DNA from: Paenibacillus sonchi
Lineage (GTDB): Bacteria > Bacillota > Bacilli > Paenibacillales > Paenibacillaceae
Assembly (NCBI RefSeq): GCF_016772475.1
Contig: NZ_CP068595.1
Coordinates: forward strand, 6,076,001 to 6,140,000
Length of the DNA stretch: 64,000 nt
Reading direction: 5' to 3'
The notes below the pieces were generated by a model, which was not told where the DNA came from, searched no databases, and saw only the letters and a list, made by a program, of their open reading frames with translations. Position 1 is the first letter of the stretch. Each line of letters opens with the position of its first letter. Of this stretch, positions 19,361 to 29,594 are shown piece after piece. Made by a program: the position numbers and the translations under genes.

Positions 19361-21215
19361 TCACCCGGATTTGCTTGCAGAGAGATCCCTGTCATCCACA
19401 AAACTGCTGCCTCTGATCATTTTAGATTTTTTCTTGAGCCTTGCCGCCTCGCCCGAGAGGTCCTCAATGGAATCGAAATGACGGTAGCGGTTCGTTACAA
19501 CGGCTATCGAGATGGAGACCAGCGGAATCTCCTCTACTACGCCTGACCGGCTCTCGGCCAGCACATGCTGCTGCATCAAATGACCAGGATGATAGAATCC
19601 CTGCAGGATTCGGTCAAACTCAGCTATAATGGTCCTGCAGTATTCCTCATAACGGTAATCATCGATAAAAATAATGAAGTCATCGCCCCCGATATGCCCT
19701 AAAAAGCCCTCCAGCCGCAGGGTGCAATGCTTCAGAATCTCCGCCGTGGCCTGAAGCATCCGGTCGCCCTCCTTAAAACCGTAGGTATCGTTGTAAGCCT
19801 TAAAATGATCGAGGTCTATGTACAGCACACTGAACTGCTCCTGCAGCAGTGATTTTACCATCCATTCGTTAATGCTCAGATTGCCCGGCAGGCCGGTCAG
19901 CGGGTTCAAAAAGCTTGCGGCCACCGCCTGAATCTCGGCAAAATTAAGCAGCAGGTCCCTCACGCTCACCGCTCCAAACATAACCCCTTCACGGATGACC
20001 AGCACATAATCATAGAGATGCTCCTCACTTCGGTCCATCGCCAGCTTGCTGACTTCTGTAATCGGTGTTTTGTACTCTACAACCAGCGGCGAACCATCCA
20101 TAATCAGTTCGATGGAGCGGCCCATGTACAGCGTGAAGCCGTACAACGTACCGATCTGCTGGTAAAAGCGAATCCTCATAATCAGCGCCACCGGCTGGCC
20201 GTTGTCTGTCACAGCCACGCCCTGCAGCCGGGGATTGCTTTTAAAAATATGGTCCACATAGGCGCACTTGTGATGAATGGAGATCTCGGGAATTTGTTCA
20301 GCAATTTCACCGATCTGAAGAAACATGCTTGCAGCCTCCTCCGGCAGAAACTTGTGGTGAATCTGATGGAAAAGCTCCCGGTTCAGGCGAATATCCGGGC
20401 CTTCCGAGCGCATAGCCCTGGCCGAATTCAATACCGGCCATCTGCAAATACAGCAGTTCCTCCTCCGTTTCGATGCCTTCGGCAATGACCCGGGTCGCAG
20501 AACGGGTGGCATACTCACTGATCAGCTCCAAAAGCTCCTGCTGCTCCCGGCTGCTGTGAATTCCGCGGATCAGGAACTTGTCCAGCTTGATGAATTCCGG
20601 CTTCAAATATACCAGAGTCTTAAGACTGTTATAGCCGGAGCCGGCGTCATCCACGGCAATACGGAAACCCTGCTCGCGGTAATGAGAGAGCACCTTCTCA
20701 AAGCCGACATAATCCTGCACCGCCTGACGTTCGGTAAGCTCAAACACCACTCGTTCCGGGGACAGATTCAGCTCCTGCAGGAGACTGAGCGTCTCTCCGC
20801 TTCTATGCCTGGAATCGTTCAGTACGCCCGGGTGCACATTGATAAATACAAGCCGGTCTGTCCCCGATTCAGCATCGGGCAGGCGTTCTATATACTGCGA
20901 GAGCGAAATCCGCCGGCAGTAGTGTTCGAATCTGAACATCTGGTCCGTTCGGCCGGCAAATTCATAGAAATGCTCCGTGGTCGGAAACTGTGCGGAATGG
21001 GGAGGTCTGTTCAGCACTTCGTGACCCATCGTCCGTCCGTTTCCCAGCTGCAGAATCGGCTGAAAAAAAGTATCCAGCCGCCCCTGCTCCATAATATCCA
21101 GAAGCGCCGACAGTCTTCCCAGCTCCTTCATTTCGTTCCTCAGCCTTCCATGGATGTGCTGAAGATAGCGGGGAGCTGCCAATAACTTTTGTGTCCATGT
21201 CTTTCGTTTTGTCAT
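19361..21215 (-). CDS. EAL-CBS-GGDEF cyclic-di-GMP protein, frameshifted
   Basis: Corrected length is about 617 aa. The N-terminal EAL phosphodiesterase domain has the signature as EVL (GHEVLNR, residues 64-70) and keeps the other catalytic positions: FINVHP, FELTER, AVDDAGSGYNSL, IKLDKF, IAEGIETEEE and FGQGYALGRP. A CBS-pair-like middle region follows, then a GGDEF domain with the motif GGDDF near residue 508, a slight variant. Both c-di-GMP breakdown and synthesis are therefore possible; in such hybrids one domain is often regulatory. The frame shifts near 20400; removing one base would give a continuous LGRPDIRLNREL. AGGTGACCTA precedes the ATG. It is probably monocistronic. Confidence 0.85.
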
Positions 21216-21331
21216 TAGGTCACCTGCATGCTTTTCCTCGTGAATTTTGTCACTCTCTTGCCAGCATATAGCGCAAGTATTAAGCAGCGATAAAATAAAC
21301 GCAGAACAGGTTGCTTTCCGCCAATTTCCGC

Positions 21332-21362
21332 AAAAAAAGCAGATGCCTCAAGGCACCTGCTT
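21332..21362 (-). terminator. Rho-independent terminator of ylbG
   Basis: Hairpin with arms GCAGATGCC and GGCACCTGC separated by three bases, followed on the minus strand by seven T. It lies 20 bases beyond the ylbG stop. The rest of the 165-base gap to the EAL gene shows nothing else. Confidence 0.85.
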
Positions 21363-21381
21363 CATCTTCAATGACCGGAAT

Positions 21382-21645
21382 CTACAAACCGTAATACCGG
21401 GACTTGTCCGGTCCGTTGCTGGTGTATTCCGTCTTCAGCTCATTCCGGTAAGATCTTTCAATCTTGCGCACGTAAGACAGTCTGCGGACGTTCTTCATCA
21501 CTTCCTCGGCACGTTCCGCGTTCACATACATGACGGCGTAATGCATCTTCCGGGAAACATAATGCAATGTCCCGTATTTCTCCAGATTGCGTGCCGCCTT
21601 AACATCACTTACCCATACAATATATCCTGTCCGTTCCGCAAACAT
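21382..21645 (-). CDS. ylbG: YlbG family protein (DUF2129)
   Basis: An 87-residue protein of the YlbG/DUF2129 family, function unknown. Recognised by RTGYIVWVSDVKAARNLEKYG, the HYVSRKMHYAVMYVN segment, and the length. A GAGAGG site lies about 10 bases before the ATG. In B. subtilis ylbG is directly next to ylbF, as here, and both seem to be transcribed together (39-base gap). Confidence 0.92.
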   Translation of the reverse strand: MFAERTGYIVWVSDVKAARNLEKYGTLHYVSRKMHYAVMYVNAERAEEVMKNVRRLSYVRKIERSYRNELKTEYTSNGPDKSRYYGL

Positions 21646-21684
21646 CAGCTTTTCGCCTCTCTTTCTCTTGCCCTTATCAGAAGC

Positions 21685-22125
21685 CTATCCGCAGGAGCAC
21701 TTGCCTCCGCTGCCGCAGCCTCCACCCTTGGGGGACGGGTCATTGCTTGGCACCTTAATGCTGTCCGATACCGAAAAAGCAATCGTTTCGGACATCGAAT
21801 GCAGCATATCATCCAGCGTTTTTTCCGCCTGCTTGAAGCGGGCAACCTCTTCGAAGCGCTCAAGCTCCTGCTCGACCGCCGTCACTTCATCCTTAGCCGC
21901 ATGATAGTTTGGATGAAAATGTCCGAAACGCTGTGTCTCCTCAAACAGCTCCTTTTTGCCCTGCAGCCGTTTAATCATGGCCTGGACTTCCGGGTTGGCG
22001 TCAACCCGTCCTTTCCAGTATAAGTAATCCGATACTTCAGCGGATTGATTAATCATATCACCTAATTCATAGGCGTATGTCAGTACCTCGGCCATATCAA
22101 CCGTATTCAATTCCGCTACGCTCAT
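21685..22125 (-). CDS. ylbF: RicF-like YlbF family regulator with cysteine-rich tail
   Basis: About 146 residues of the YlbF/YmcA family. In B. subtilis RicF (YlbF) joins RicA and RicT in a complex that binds Fe-S clusters, promotes mRNA maturation through RNase Y and affects biofilm, competence and sporulation. The helical core (residues 10-115) contains AYELGDMINQSAEVSDYL and QGKKELFEETQRFGH. The C-terminus ends in a Gly/Cys-rich segment with three cysteines (GGGCGSGGKCSCG) that could provide cluster ligands. The start is uncertain: an upstream TTG three codons earlier is possible and no strong ribosome-binding site is seen. Confidence 0.9.
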   Translation of the reverse strand: MSVAELNTVDMAEVLTYAYELGDMINQSAEVSDYLYWKGRVDANPEVQAMIKRLQGKKELFEETQRFGHFHPNYHAAKDEVTAVEQELERFEEVARFKQAEKTLDDMLHSMSETIAFSVSDSIKVPSNDPSPKGGGCGSGGKCSCG

Positions 22126-22198
22126 GAACTTCAACTCGTTTCTGCGTTAATATTCTACCGCATATCGTAGACTCTCTTATCATAACATACCCTCACGC

Positions 22199-24143
22199 CT
22201 AAGCAGAAGAGGAATTTCTCCGCATTTTGGGAATCATGAGCTGCATTTCCTGCCAATCCGCCGCATTCAGCCGGACCTCCTGCACACGGTCAGGCTTAGC
22301 CAGAAGCAGGGTGCCCTGCACTTCCCATGGATTGCGGCTGATTCGGGCAGGAATGAATTCACAGACCTCACCTTCCATAGACAAACGGACCTTCACTCCC
22401 CACTCCACAGCCTGTTCCATCACCTTCTGGGCAGTAGTGGCGTGATATTTCCGCCATTGCTTGATCCACATCTGCGGCACTGCCGCAAGGCCGGTGAGCA
22501 CCGCCTCTTCGGTGGCATGGAGATTCAAAGGGATCAATGGCGGGACCGGAGCAAAAGCAAACAGCCCCGTTGACAGCCCATGAACCGGCAGAGCATATGC
22601 AGCGATATCCCCCGTCCGGCTTCCGTTAACCAACGGCCAATCCCTGCCCGGCTGCGCTTCCTGCCCTGCAATCCGCTTGGGGGAGCCATTCCGGCTGCCC
22701 CCAGTTCCTTGCGCACGGCCTCCACATCCTCACTGCGGACGATGAAGTGCAGCGGGCCGATACGGGCAAGCAGCCCTGACAGCCGGGGATGGGCGGCAAT
22801 ATCATTACCGTCCGCTTCAGACCGGCAGGCCAGCAAAATGGCCTCAGCCAGTTCTGTCCTTCCAATGCCTTTACTCCACTGCCTCAAAGACAGCTCCACC
22901 TGAGCCGGCAGTCCGCCCCGGGCATGATCGGCAAGCCATGAAATCACAGCTTCCGGAGACATTCCTTGCTCCGCTGCAGATTCCAGCTTCTCCCGGGTCA
23001 GCCGGTAGCTCCACAGATCGTCGCTATGCTGAAGCTCAGCACACCCCGCGAGCAGCCAGCGGTGGCTGTAAGGACACTCCGCAGGGACCAGCACCTCAAA
23101 ATCCGGCTGGACAATGAACCCCGGGAAATCAGAAGCTTCATCTTGCTGCGGCAAATCCTCTTCCTCAAAGGTTCCTTCCGTTGCATCTGCCGGCTCCTGG
23201 ACCTTTATACACCGGCTAGAGAACGCAGGGGCCCCGTTTGGAGGAAGCTGCGGCCGGGCCGCTGTCCAGCGGAAGCAAACCGCTCCGTCCTCCGTACTCC
23301 CCAGCTCGCACCAGCCGAACCCGGCCAGCCCTGTAAGCCATCCCCGTGCTGAAGCTTCCAGCGCTGCGGTGTCTTGGTCTTGGGCAAGTCCCGCTCCCAG
23401 CATCCGTTCCAGAATATCCCGCAGGGCAAACCACATTCCGGGGGGATAATCGGCTGAGGAGACGAGATAGCGGAAGTGCTGCCCGGCAGGGTCGGGCTGG
23501 CCGTAACGGCACAGCACCAATCCGTACAGCAGGCTTGACATCTGCTTCCCGGAGAGATGCAGCCAGCTTTCCAGCATCTCTGTTTCCAGCAGATACAACG
23601 AATCCCTCCGGCGGACCAGTCCCAGGCACAGCAGCAGATCGAGTATCACCATCACTGGGAGCGGGAACGGATACACTTCCTGCTGGGCAGCCGGGAACAG
23701 ACCTTTTAATGGTTCCTCCGGCAGCGTAAGGCTGGCGGCCAGCCGGTTGATGTTTTTTTTATGGATTGCCCCTTTTGCCGTTAGCGGCAGCCCTTCTTCG
23801 GCAATAAAGGCCAAGGCCCGAAACAATTCCCCGGACAGTTCGGGTCCGGCCTCTTTGTCCATTTTTATCGCATTTACGGCCTGTACAGGTTCATGCGGGA
23901 ACAACATGCGATGAAGCGGAGGCAGATGGCTCTCGGGAATCTGATACAGCCTCTCCCCCACAATTTCTGCCGCAGTTCCAGCATTCCGGCCTCCCGCAGC
24001 TCCAGCAGTGCCAGCTGCAGCTCTGCCCGGCAGAGCGCTGCCGGACACAGCTGCTCAGCCTGTGCTTCGGCAAAAGGCCTGGCGGCGCAGGCCTTGACGA
24101 TCTTTTGCAGCACCAGCAGCGCTTCTGCCGTTATGCCATTCAT
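22199..24143 (-). CDS. Helicase-associated protein with Helicase_C_3/XPB N-terminal-like domain, two frameshifts
   Basis: Corrected length is about 648 aa. The protein is encoded immediately after the XPB-type helicase, with start and stop overlapping as ATGA (24140-24143), so the two are translationally coupled and probably form a complex. The C-terminal third contains FIVQPDFEVLVPAECPYSHR, then SYRLTREKLESAAEQGMSPE and LPAQVELSLRQW, the pattern of the Helicase_C_3 (XPB/Ssl2 N-terminal-like) domain; the N-terminal part is helical and may hold winged helices. Frame breaks are a run of five G near 23957 (six gives LWGERLYQIPESH) and a run of five C on the coding strand near 22679-22683 (six gives MAPPKRIAGQEAQ). 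Catalytic activity is not predicted. Exact role unknown. Confidence 0.82.
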
Positions 24144-25846
24144 AGGCTTACCTCTTCCAGCTGGACCGTCTGGACGGCATAATCGTAGCCCTGCTCGGTC
24201 AGAAACAGACGGCGGCGCAGAGCGAAATCCTGCTCCCTGCTGTCACCGGACACCAGAGTATAGAAGTAGGCCTTGTTCTCTCCCGGCTTCGGCCGGAGGA
24301 TACGCCCCAGGCGCTGGGCCTCCTCTTGCCGTGAACCGTAGGCACCGGACACCTCGATCGCTACAGAAGCATCCGGCAGATTTACGGCAAAGTTCGCTAC
24401 CTTGGATACCACAAGCAGCCGTATCGCCCCTTCGTTAAAAGCAGCATACAGTCCGCTCCGCTCCTGCTGGGAAGTCCTGCCTGTTATCAGCGGCGCACCC
24501 AGGCTTGCCGCTAACTGCTCCAACTGGTCCAGATATTGACCAATGACCAGAACTGCCGCCCCCGGGTGGGCTGCTATGATCTTTGCCGCGGCCCGAGCCT
24601 TGGCCGGATTGCCTGCAGCAACCCGGAACTGCTCCTTTGCTCCGGCATACATATACCGGTGCCTGATATCGGTGCCCATGGGCACAACGACCTCGATGCA
24701 GTCGACTGCCGCAATCCAGCCCTGCTTCTCCAGCACCTTCCAGGGCAGTTCATAGCATTTGGGGCCGATCAGCGAGAATACATCATCTTCCCGCCCGTCC
24801 TCTCTAACCAGCGTAGCCGTCAGCCCGAGACGCCGGGTGGCCTGAATATCCGCCGTGGCTCTGAACACCGGAGCCGGAAGCAGATGCACCTCGTCGTAAA
24901 TAATAAGCCCCCAATTCCGTTCATTGAACAGATTCATATGTCCGAAGGGGCCTCCCTTGGAACGCCGGTGCGTCAAAATCTGATAGGTGGCCACCGTTAT
25001 CGGCCGGACCTCCCGCTTCACTCCGCTGTATTCTCCTACGGCTTCTTCATCCAGGCCGGTCCTTTTGAGCAGTTCTGCCTTCCACTGGGCAACCGAGGTG
25101 GCATTCGACGTGAGGATCAGCGTCTCGCACTGCAGGCTCTCCAGCACCGCCAGCCCCACAAGCGTTTTGCCCGCCCCGCAGGGCAGGACCACCACACCGC
25201 TTCCTCCGCTGCCGCCAATTCCCCCGAACCTGCGGACGGCTTCCTCCTGATAGTCTCTTAGGCCAACGGACTCCCCGGACACCGCTCCGCTTCCGGCAGC
25301 CTTCTTCCATGGCACATTGAGCGCCTGCCCGTCACGGTAGCCCGCGTAATCCAGGACCGGGAACCCCAGCCTCGTCAGCTCCTGCTTCAGCAGACCCCGT
25401 TGTTCAGACGGGCACCGGCATTCCAGGGGAGCCGTTCTGTTCAGACCCAGCTCCTGCAAAGACGCTTGCTCTGCCAATTCGTCGAGCAGCACAGGATTGT
25501 CGGCACGCAGGACCATCAGCGAACCGCCGGCCGCACCGGAATGCAGCTCCAGTCTTCCGTAACGTGAGACAAGCTGTCTAACCTCTTCCTCAAGACCGGC
25601 GGGTATGCCACAGCGCGAGAGTAAGCTCAATACCTTCAATATCTCCTGCGCTGTTTTGCCGGCAGCCGCTGCGTTCCATAGTGATAGATGGGTTATCCGG
25701 TAAGTGTGGTAGGCAGGAGGGCTTTTCACCAGTTCAGCAAAGTCAGCCAGAGCCGTCCGGGCCGCCTCAAAGCCAGGGTGTCCGCATTCCAGCAGGATCG
25801 TCCGGTCTTTACGGATGATACATGCTCCTTTTCCGCTTCCATTCAT
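24140..25846 (-). CDS. XPB-type superfamily 2 DNA helicase
   Basis: A 568-residue SF2 helicase of the bacterial/archaeal XPB group. Motifs: Walker A LPCGAGKTLVG near residue 222, Walker B DEVH (LIIYDEVHLLP) near 317, motif III LGLTATLVREDG, and motif VI QRLGRILRPKPGENK near the C-terminus. An N-terminal damage-recognition-like region precedes the helicase core. Archaeal XPB works with the nuclease Bax1; bacterial XPB proteins are less studied and are implicated in repair or transcription-coupled unwinding. The ATG at 25846 is chosen because GGAGGG lies 7 bases upstream; a longer in-frame extension has no family similarity. First gene of a two-gene module. Confidence 0.92.
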   Translation of the reverse strand: MNGSGKGACIIRKDRTILLECGHPGFEAARTALADFAELVKSPPAYHTYRITHLSLWNAAAAGKTAQEILKVLSLLSRCGIPAGLEEEVRQLVSRYGRLELHSGAAGGSLMVLRADNPVLLDELAEQASLQELGLNRTAPLECRCPSEQRGLLKQELTRLGFPVLDYAGYRDGQALNVPWKKAAGSGAVSGESVGLRDYQEEAVRRFGGIGGSGGSGVVVLPCGAGKTLVGLAVLESLQCETLILTSNATSVAQWKAELLKRTGLDEEAVGEYSGVKREVRPITVATYQILTHRRSKGGPFGHMNLFNERNWGLIIYDEVHLLPAPVFRATADIQATRRLGLTATLVREDGREDDVFSLIGPKCYELPWKVLEKQGWIAAVDCIEVVVPMGTDIRHRYMYAGAKEQFRVAAGNPAKARAAAKIIAAHPGAAVLVIGQYLDQLEQLAASLGAPLITGRTSQQERSGLYAAFNEGAIRLLVVSKVANFAVNLPDASVAIEVSGAYGSRQEEAQRLGRILRPKPGENKAYFYTLVSGDSREQDFALRRRLFLTEQGYDYAVQTVQLEEVSL

Positions 25847-25974
25847 CACAAAACCCTCCAATGCGTTATCGTTATGATTCAGACCGCTCGGGACTATGTA
25901 TCTTTCAAACCGGTGTATAGCGGAAAAAGCCCACCCCGCGGTAACGGACATGAGCTTCCCCCTTGCTTCTATTA

Positions 25975-26403
25975 CTAATGCAGATGCTGCTGTGAAATGT
26001 CAGTCAAAGCTTCTGCTGCTTCATCAGCAAAAATATTTTTCACGGCCAAATCACCCAGCGACACGATCCCGATCAGTTTTTTTCCGTTGACCACCGGTAT
26101 GCGCCGGATCTGCCTGGAGGCCATCAGCTCAGCCGCTTCATCCACCGAAGTGGATTCGGAAACGGCAGTAATTCCTTTGGTCATTACCGTTTCCACCGCA
26201 GTCGAGCCGGAATGCTTCTCGGCATAACCCCGGATTACCAAGTCCCGGTCCGTAATAATACCGATCAGGGATTCCCCGTCAGCTTCTACCACCGGAATAA
26301 CGCCGGTATCCGCATCTCTCATTTTCACGGCTACCTCATAGAGATTATCCTGTAAGGTGACGCACACAGGGTGCGCCGTCATTACTTCTTTGACTGTCTT
26401 CAA
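25975..26403 (-). CDS. CBS domain protein
   Basis: A 142-residue protein consisting of two CBS domains (residues 8-60 and 72-125), each with the typical pattern of V/I-IPVV...G-(I/L)-I-GI-(I/V)-(T/S)-xx-D. Tandem CBS pairs (Bateman modules) bind adenosine nucleotides and act as energy or ligand sensors. No effector domain is attached. The start is a TTG at 26403 preceded by GGAGGG at about 8 bases. Similar proteins are called CBS domain-containing protein YhcV-like. Its partner is unknown. Confidence 0.9.
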   Translation of the reverse strand: MKTVKEVMTAHPVCVTLQDNLYEVAVKMRDADTGVIPVVEADGESLIGIITDRDLVIRGYAEKHSGSTAVETVMTKGITAVSESTSVDEAAELMASRQIRRIPVVNGKKLIGIVSLGDLAVKNIFADEAAEALTDISQQHLH

Positions 26404-26482
26404 GATTGAACCCTCCTGTCATGTTTTCCATGTTCTTCGGAAGTAGGTTCCCCTTGAAACGTTAAAATATACGGGCTGCTAA

Positions 26483-27652
26483 TTATTCATTCAGGCAGGA
26501 ATCCGCCATCGCCACAAGCACCTTCGCCCCGTGCAGCAGAGCATCCTCGTCAAAATCGAATTTGCTGTGATGATGCGGATACACCGCATCTTTATCCGGA
26601 TTGCCCGCACCCACAAAGATGAAGCAGCCGGGAATTTCTTTAACATAATAGGAAAAATCCTCTGCCGGCATGATCTTCTCCATCCGTTCTACGCGGACTT
26701 CACCGCCAAGCGCAGCTGGCGCCACGCGGAAAAAGCGTTGGAATTCCGCTTCGTCATTCACCAGCGGCGGATAACCCATCAAATAATCGATCTTGGCTTC
26801 AGCCCCGTATGAAGCGGCTACAGAAGCGGTCATCTCTTCAATTCTCTGGCGGATGAGATAACGGGTCTCCTCGTCAAACGCACGCACCGTGCCGGTGATC
26901 CGGCAGCGTTCCGCCACGATGTTCTGGGCGGTCCCGCCCTGAATCGTTCCCACACTTACGACTGCAGGGCGCAGCGGGTCCACCGAACGGCTGACAATGC
27001 TTTGCAGCTGGGTCACAAGAGCGGCGGCGGCCACAATGCTGTCAACCGTACGGTGCGGCGTACCGGCATGTCCGCCCTTACCGGTGATGTCGATGAAAAA
27101 TTCATCCGCAGAGGCCATCAGCGGCCCCGGTGCGCTGGCTACCTTTCCGACCGGCAGCGGCGTCCACAAGTGCAGGCCATACACTGCGTCAGCTCCCTCC
27201 AGCACCCCTTCAGCGATCATCCCCAGCGCGCCGCCGGGGCAGATCTCTTCCGCAGGCTGAAACAGGAAGCGCAGCTCACCCTGCAGCTCTTCCCTGCGGC
27301 TGCTGTAATAGGCAGCGGCGGCAAGCAGCATGGAGGTATGCCCGTCATGGCCGCAGGCATGCATAACTCCGTGATTTTGCGAGGCGTACTCGCGGCCGTT
27401 CTCCTCCGTGATGGCCAGCGCATCCATGTCCGCGCGCAGAACAACGGTTTTGCCCGGCGATTTTCCTTTCAGGATCCCGGTCAGCCCGTAACCGGCTTTG
27501 CTTCTCACGACTTCAATCCCGAATTCTATTAGCTTCGCGGCAACAAACGCCGAGGTCTCTTTCTCCTGATAAGACAGCTCCGGATGACGGTGCAGATGTC
27601 TGCGCCATTTCACCATATCCGGCAGCAGCTGTTCCAGTGTTCGCCTATCCAT
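26483..27652 (-). CDS. M20 family amidohydrolase / aminoacylase
   Basis: A 389-residue metallohydrolase of peptidase family M20D (N-acyl-amino acid amidohydrolase, like YxeP or HipO). The metal site is visible as HACGHDGHTSM, QPAEE and the terminal HHSKFDFDED; a dimerisation lid domain lies at about residues 180-295 (GKGGHAGTPHRTVDSI). Substrates may be N-acetyl amino acids, hippurate or related amides. The ATG at 27652 has GGGG 6 bases upstream and gives MDRRTLEQLLPDMVKWRR; a longer open frame runs upstream to 28282 but covers the yugN gene on the other strand and is not coding. Divergent from yugN. Confidence 0.9.
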   Translation of the reverse strand: MDRRTLEQLLPDMVKWRRHLHRHPELSYQEKETSAFVAAKLIEFGIEVVRSKAGYGLTGILKGKSPGKTVVLRADMDALAITEENGREYASQNHGVMHACGHDGHTSMLLAAAAYYSSRREELQGELRFLFQPAEEICPGGALGMIAEGVLEGADAVYGLHLWTPLPVGKVASAPGPLMASADEFFIDITGKGGHAGTPHRTVDSIVAAAALVTQLQSIVSRSVDPLRPAVVSVGTIQGGTAQNIVAERCRITGTVRAFDEETRYLIRQRIEEMTASVAASYGAEAKIDYLMGYPPLVNDEAEFQRFFRVAPAALGGEVRVERMEKIMPAEDFSYYVKEIPGCFIFVGAGNPDKDAVYPHHHSKFDFDEDALLHGAKVLVAMADSCLNE

Positions 27653-27796
27653 TATAATCCCCATTCCCTTCTTCCGATTCCGCTTCGGACAGACCTTCAA
27701 GGCCTTGTGGCTCTTCTTCCATTCAGCCCCAAAGGCTATATTTCTATTATTGTAGCAGAAACACAAAAAAGAGGGTACCAACAGGTCCGGCACGCC

Positions 27797-27825
27797 TTGC
27801 ACAACCCAGGGAAACATACTATCAT
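27797..27825 (+). promoter_or_regulatory. Sigma A-type promoter of yugN-ftsW
   Basis: TTGCAC at 27797-27802 and TATCAT at 27820-27825, separated by 17 bases. Transcription would start near 27832, giving a leader of about 60 bases before yugN. Predicted from consensus only. Confidence 0.6.
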
Positions 27826-27892
27826 GAAAAGGAACATCTATAATAATAGGCATGAATTTATCATTATACTTCATAAGGGGGATATGTGCGCT

Positions 27893-28240
27893 ATGATATT
27901 TGAGAACACGGGCCTCGTTGGATTGACAAGCGACCTTCTCTATCTGGACGAAAGCGCGGCCAAAGCCGGATTCATCCGCTGGCAGTGGGAATACTACCGG
28001 GCCACCTATGACTGCAAGATCGAAGACAGGCAGAACGGCGGAGAATATTTTTTGCGGATCAACACGCGTGCTGTCGAAGGAAAGCTGGAGAAGTCCGACG
28101 CCGTGCTGGCGATTGAAGCCGTCTACTTGGGCAAAGCCACCTTTCCCCATGGTCTGGAGTATGAATCTCCTGTCCCTAAGCCTGTTCTGGATGATGCCGC
28201 GAAGCATATCCTTGAACTGAAGGCGCTGCTGGAGGCTTGA
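27893..28240 (+). CDS. YugN family protein
   Basis: A 115-residue protein of the YugN-like family, whose function is not known. The core WQWEYYRATYDCKIE and YFLRINTRAVEGKLE segments and the ending EKA-like helix fit the family. The ATG at 27893 (MIFENTGLVGL) is preferred; an ATG three codons earlier is only 2 bases after the GGGGG ribosome-binding site. The stop TGA overlaps a TTG that is a possible ftsW start, so the two genes are probably transcribed together. Confidence 0.8.
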   Translation: MIFENTGLVGLTSDLLYLDESAAKAGFIRWQWEYYRATYDCKIEDRQNGGEYFLRINTRAVEGKLEKSDAVLAIEAVYLGKATFPHGLEYESPVPKPVLDDAAKHILELKALLEA

Positions 28241-29480
28241 GCAGTGTAAAGGGAACGACGAAAAAAATGTCAGCCTGCCCAAAAGAGGAACGCCCGATTT
28301 TCAGCTGCTAATTCTGACTCTACTGCTGGTCGGCTTCGGACTGATCATGGTCTTCAGCTCCAGCTCCAGCCTGACGCTGGCCAGTGAGAAGTTTGGAAAT
28401 GATCCCTTTTATTTTGTCAAACGCCAGATCATCTGGGTGGTATTGGGAAGTTTCGTGATGTTCGTGACGATGAATATCCACTACAGTAAATTCAAGAAGT
28501 GGTATGCCCCAATCTTTATGATCACGCTGGTCCTGCTGCTGTTCGTAGCCTCCGCTGAGAGAATCAACGGTGCCAAAAGCTGGTTCAACATCGCTGGCCT
28601 GGGCATTCAGCCCACGGAGCTGGCCAAAATATCCATCATCCTCTATCTGGCTGCCCTGATCTCCAAAAAAGGCGAGCGGCTTAGAGATTTGCGCACAGGT
28701 TATATTCCGGTGATGGTTATTGTGGGCATCGTTGCAGGACTCATTATGATGCAGCCGGATTTGGGTTCCTGTCTGATCCTGGTAGTCACGAGCGGGCTAG
28801 TTATCTACGCCGGAGGGGCCAGCATGAAGCATATTATGGCCTCCATCGCCTTGCTGGTGCTTGGTGTCGGAATTGTTATGGGTGCAAAAGCAGCCATTGA
28901 CTCCTTATCACCGCCTTCAGAAACGGCGGCGGTCAGCCAGGATTACAAAAAGGACCGGATCAGCGCCTTTATCAACCCGCTTGCTGTCGCTGACGATGCC
29001 GGATTTAATATCGTTCAATCCCTGATCGCCTTTGGCGAAGGGGGAACCAACGGCTCAGGCTTTGGCCAGAGCATTCAGAAGCTGCACTATCTGCCCTATC
29101 CATATACCGACTTCATTTTTGCTGTTATCGGTGAAGAGCTGGGATTTATAGGGACCTCCCTTTTCCTGCTGGTCTACCTCTATTTCATCTGGCGCGGCAT
29201 CCTGATTGCGCTTAGATGCACCGACCCCTTCGGAACCCTTGTCGGCATCGGGGTCATGGGCCTGATTGCCATTCAGGCCTTTGTCAACATCGGCGGGGTC
29301 ACCAACACGATCCCGCTTACCGGAGTTACGCTTCCGTTCATCAGCTATGGAGGTTCCTCACTGCTCGTAACCATGCTCTCCATGGGCATTATGCTGAGCA
29401 TTTCCAGAGAAACTAACCGGCCGGCCAAAGAGGAGGTAACGAAGTCTGTTACCACGGTTAGACAAGTCCGTGCCCGCTGA
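28237..29480 (+). CDS. ftsW: SEDS peptidoglycan polymerase FtsW, frameshifted near the start
   Basis: A ten-helix SEDS-family glycosyltransferase that polymerises septal peptidoglycan with a class B PBP. Signature segments are INGAKSWFNIAGLGIQPTEL, MMQPDLGSCLIL, LIAFGEGGTNGSGFGQS, YTDFIFAVIGEELGF and the terminal LPFISYGGSSLL. The frame is open from before 28281, but no start codon exists in it. One base restored in the run of seven A at 28261-28267 links it to a TTG at 28237 (SSVKGTTKKNVSLPKRGTPDF), which overlaps the yugN stop; alternatively a base restored at CCC near 28280 links it to the ATG at 28267. Corrected length about 400-414 aa. In B. subtilis ftsW is next to ylaN, which is 1.8 kb downstream here. 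Confidence 0.88.
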
Positions 29481-29508
29481 TGCTACATACGTGCCGGTTT
29501 CTTATGCA

Positions 29509-29560
29509 GTAACCAAAAAGGCAGCCTGGGGATTAAATCCCCGGCTGCCTTTTTGGTTAC
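29509..29560 (+). terminator. Bidirectional Rho-independent terminator
   Basis: A long, nearly perfect inverted repeat: arms GTAACCAAAAAGGCAGCC and GGCTGCCTTTTTGGTTAC, with an inner GGGG/CCCC stem and a small loop. A-rich and T-rich flanks on each side let it end both ftsW and the convergent Asp23 gene. Confidence 0.88.
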
Positions 29561-29594
29561 TTTCTGTTAATGGCTTGACTGCCAATGCACCGCT

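Noticed and set aside
27653..28282. N-terminal extension of the M20 amidohydrolase
   Set aside because: It covers yugN on the other strand and the family's conserved start is at 27652.
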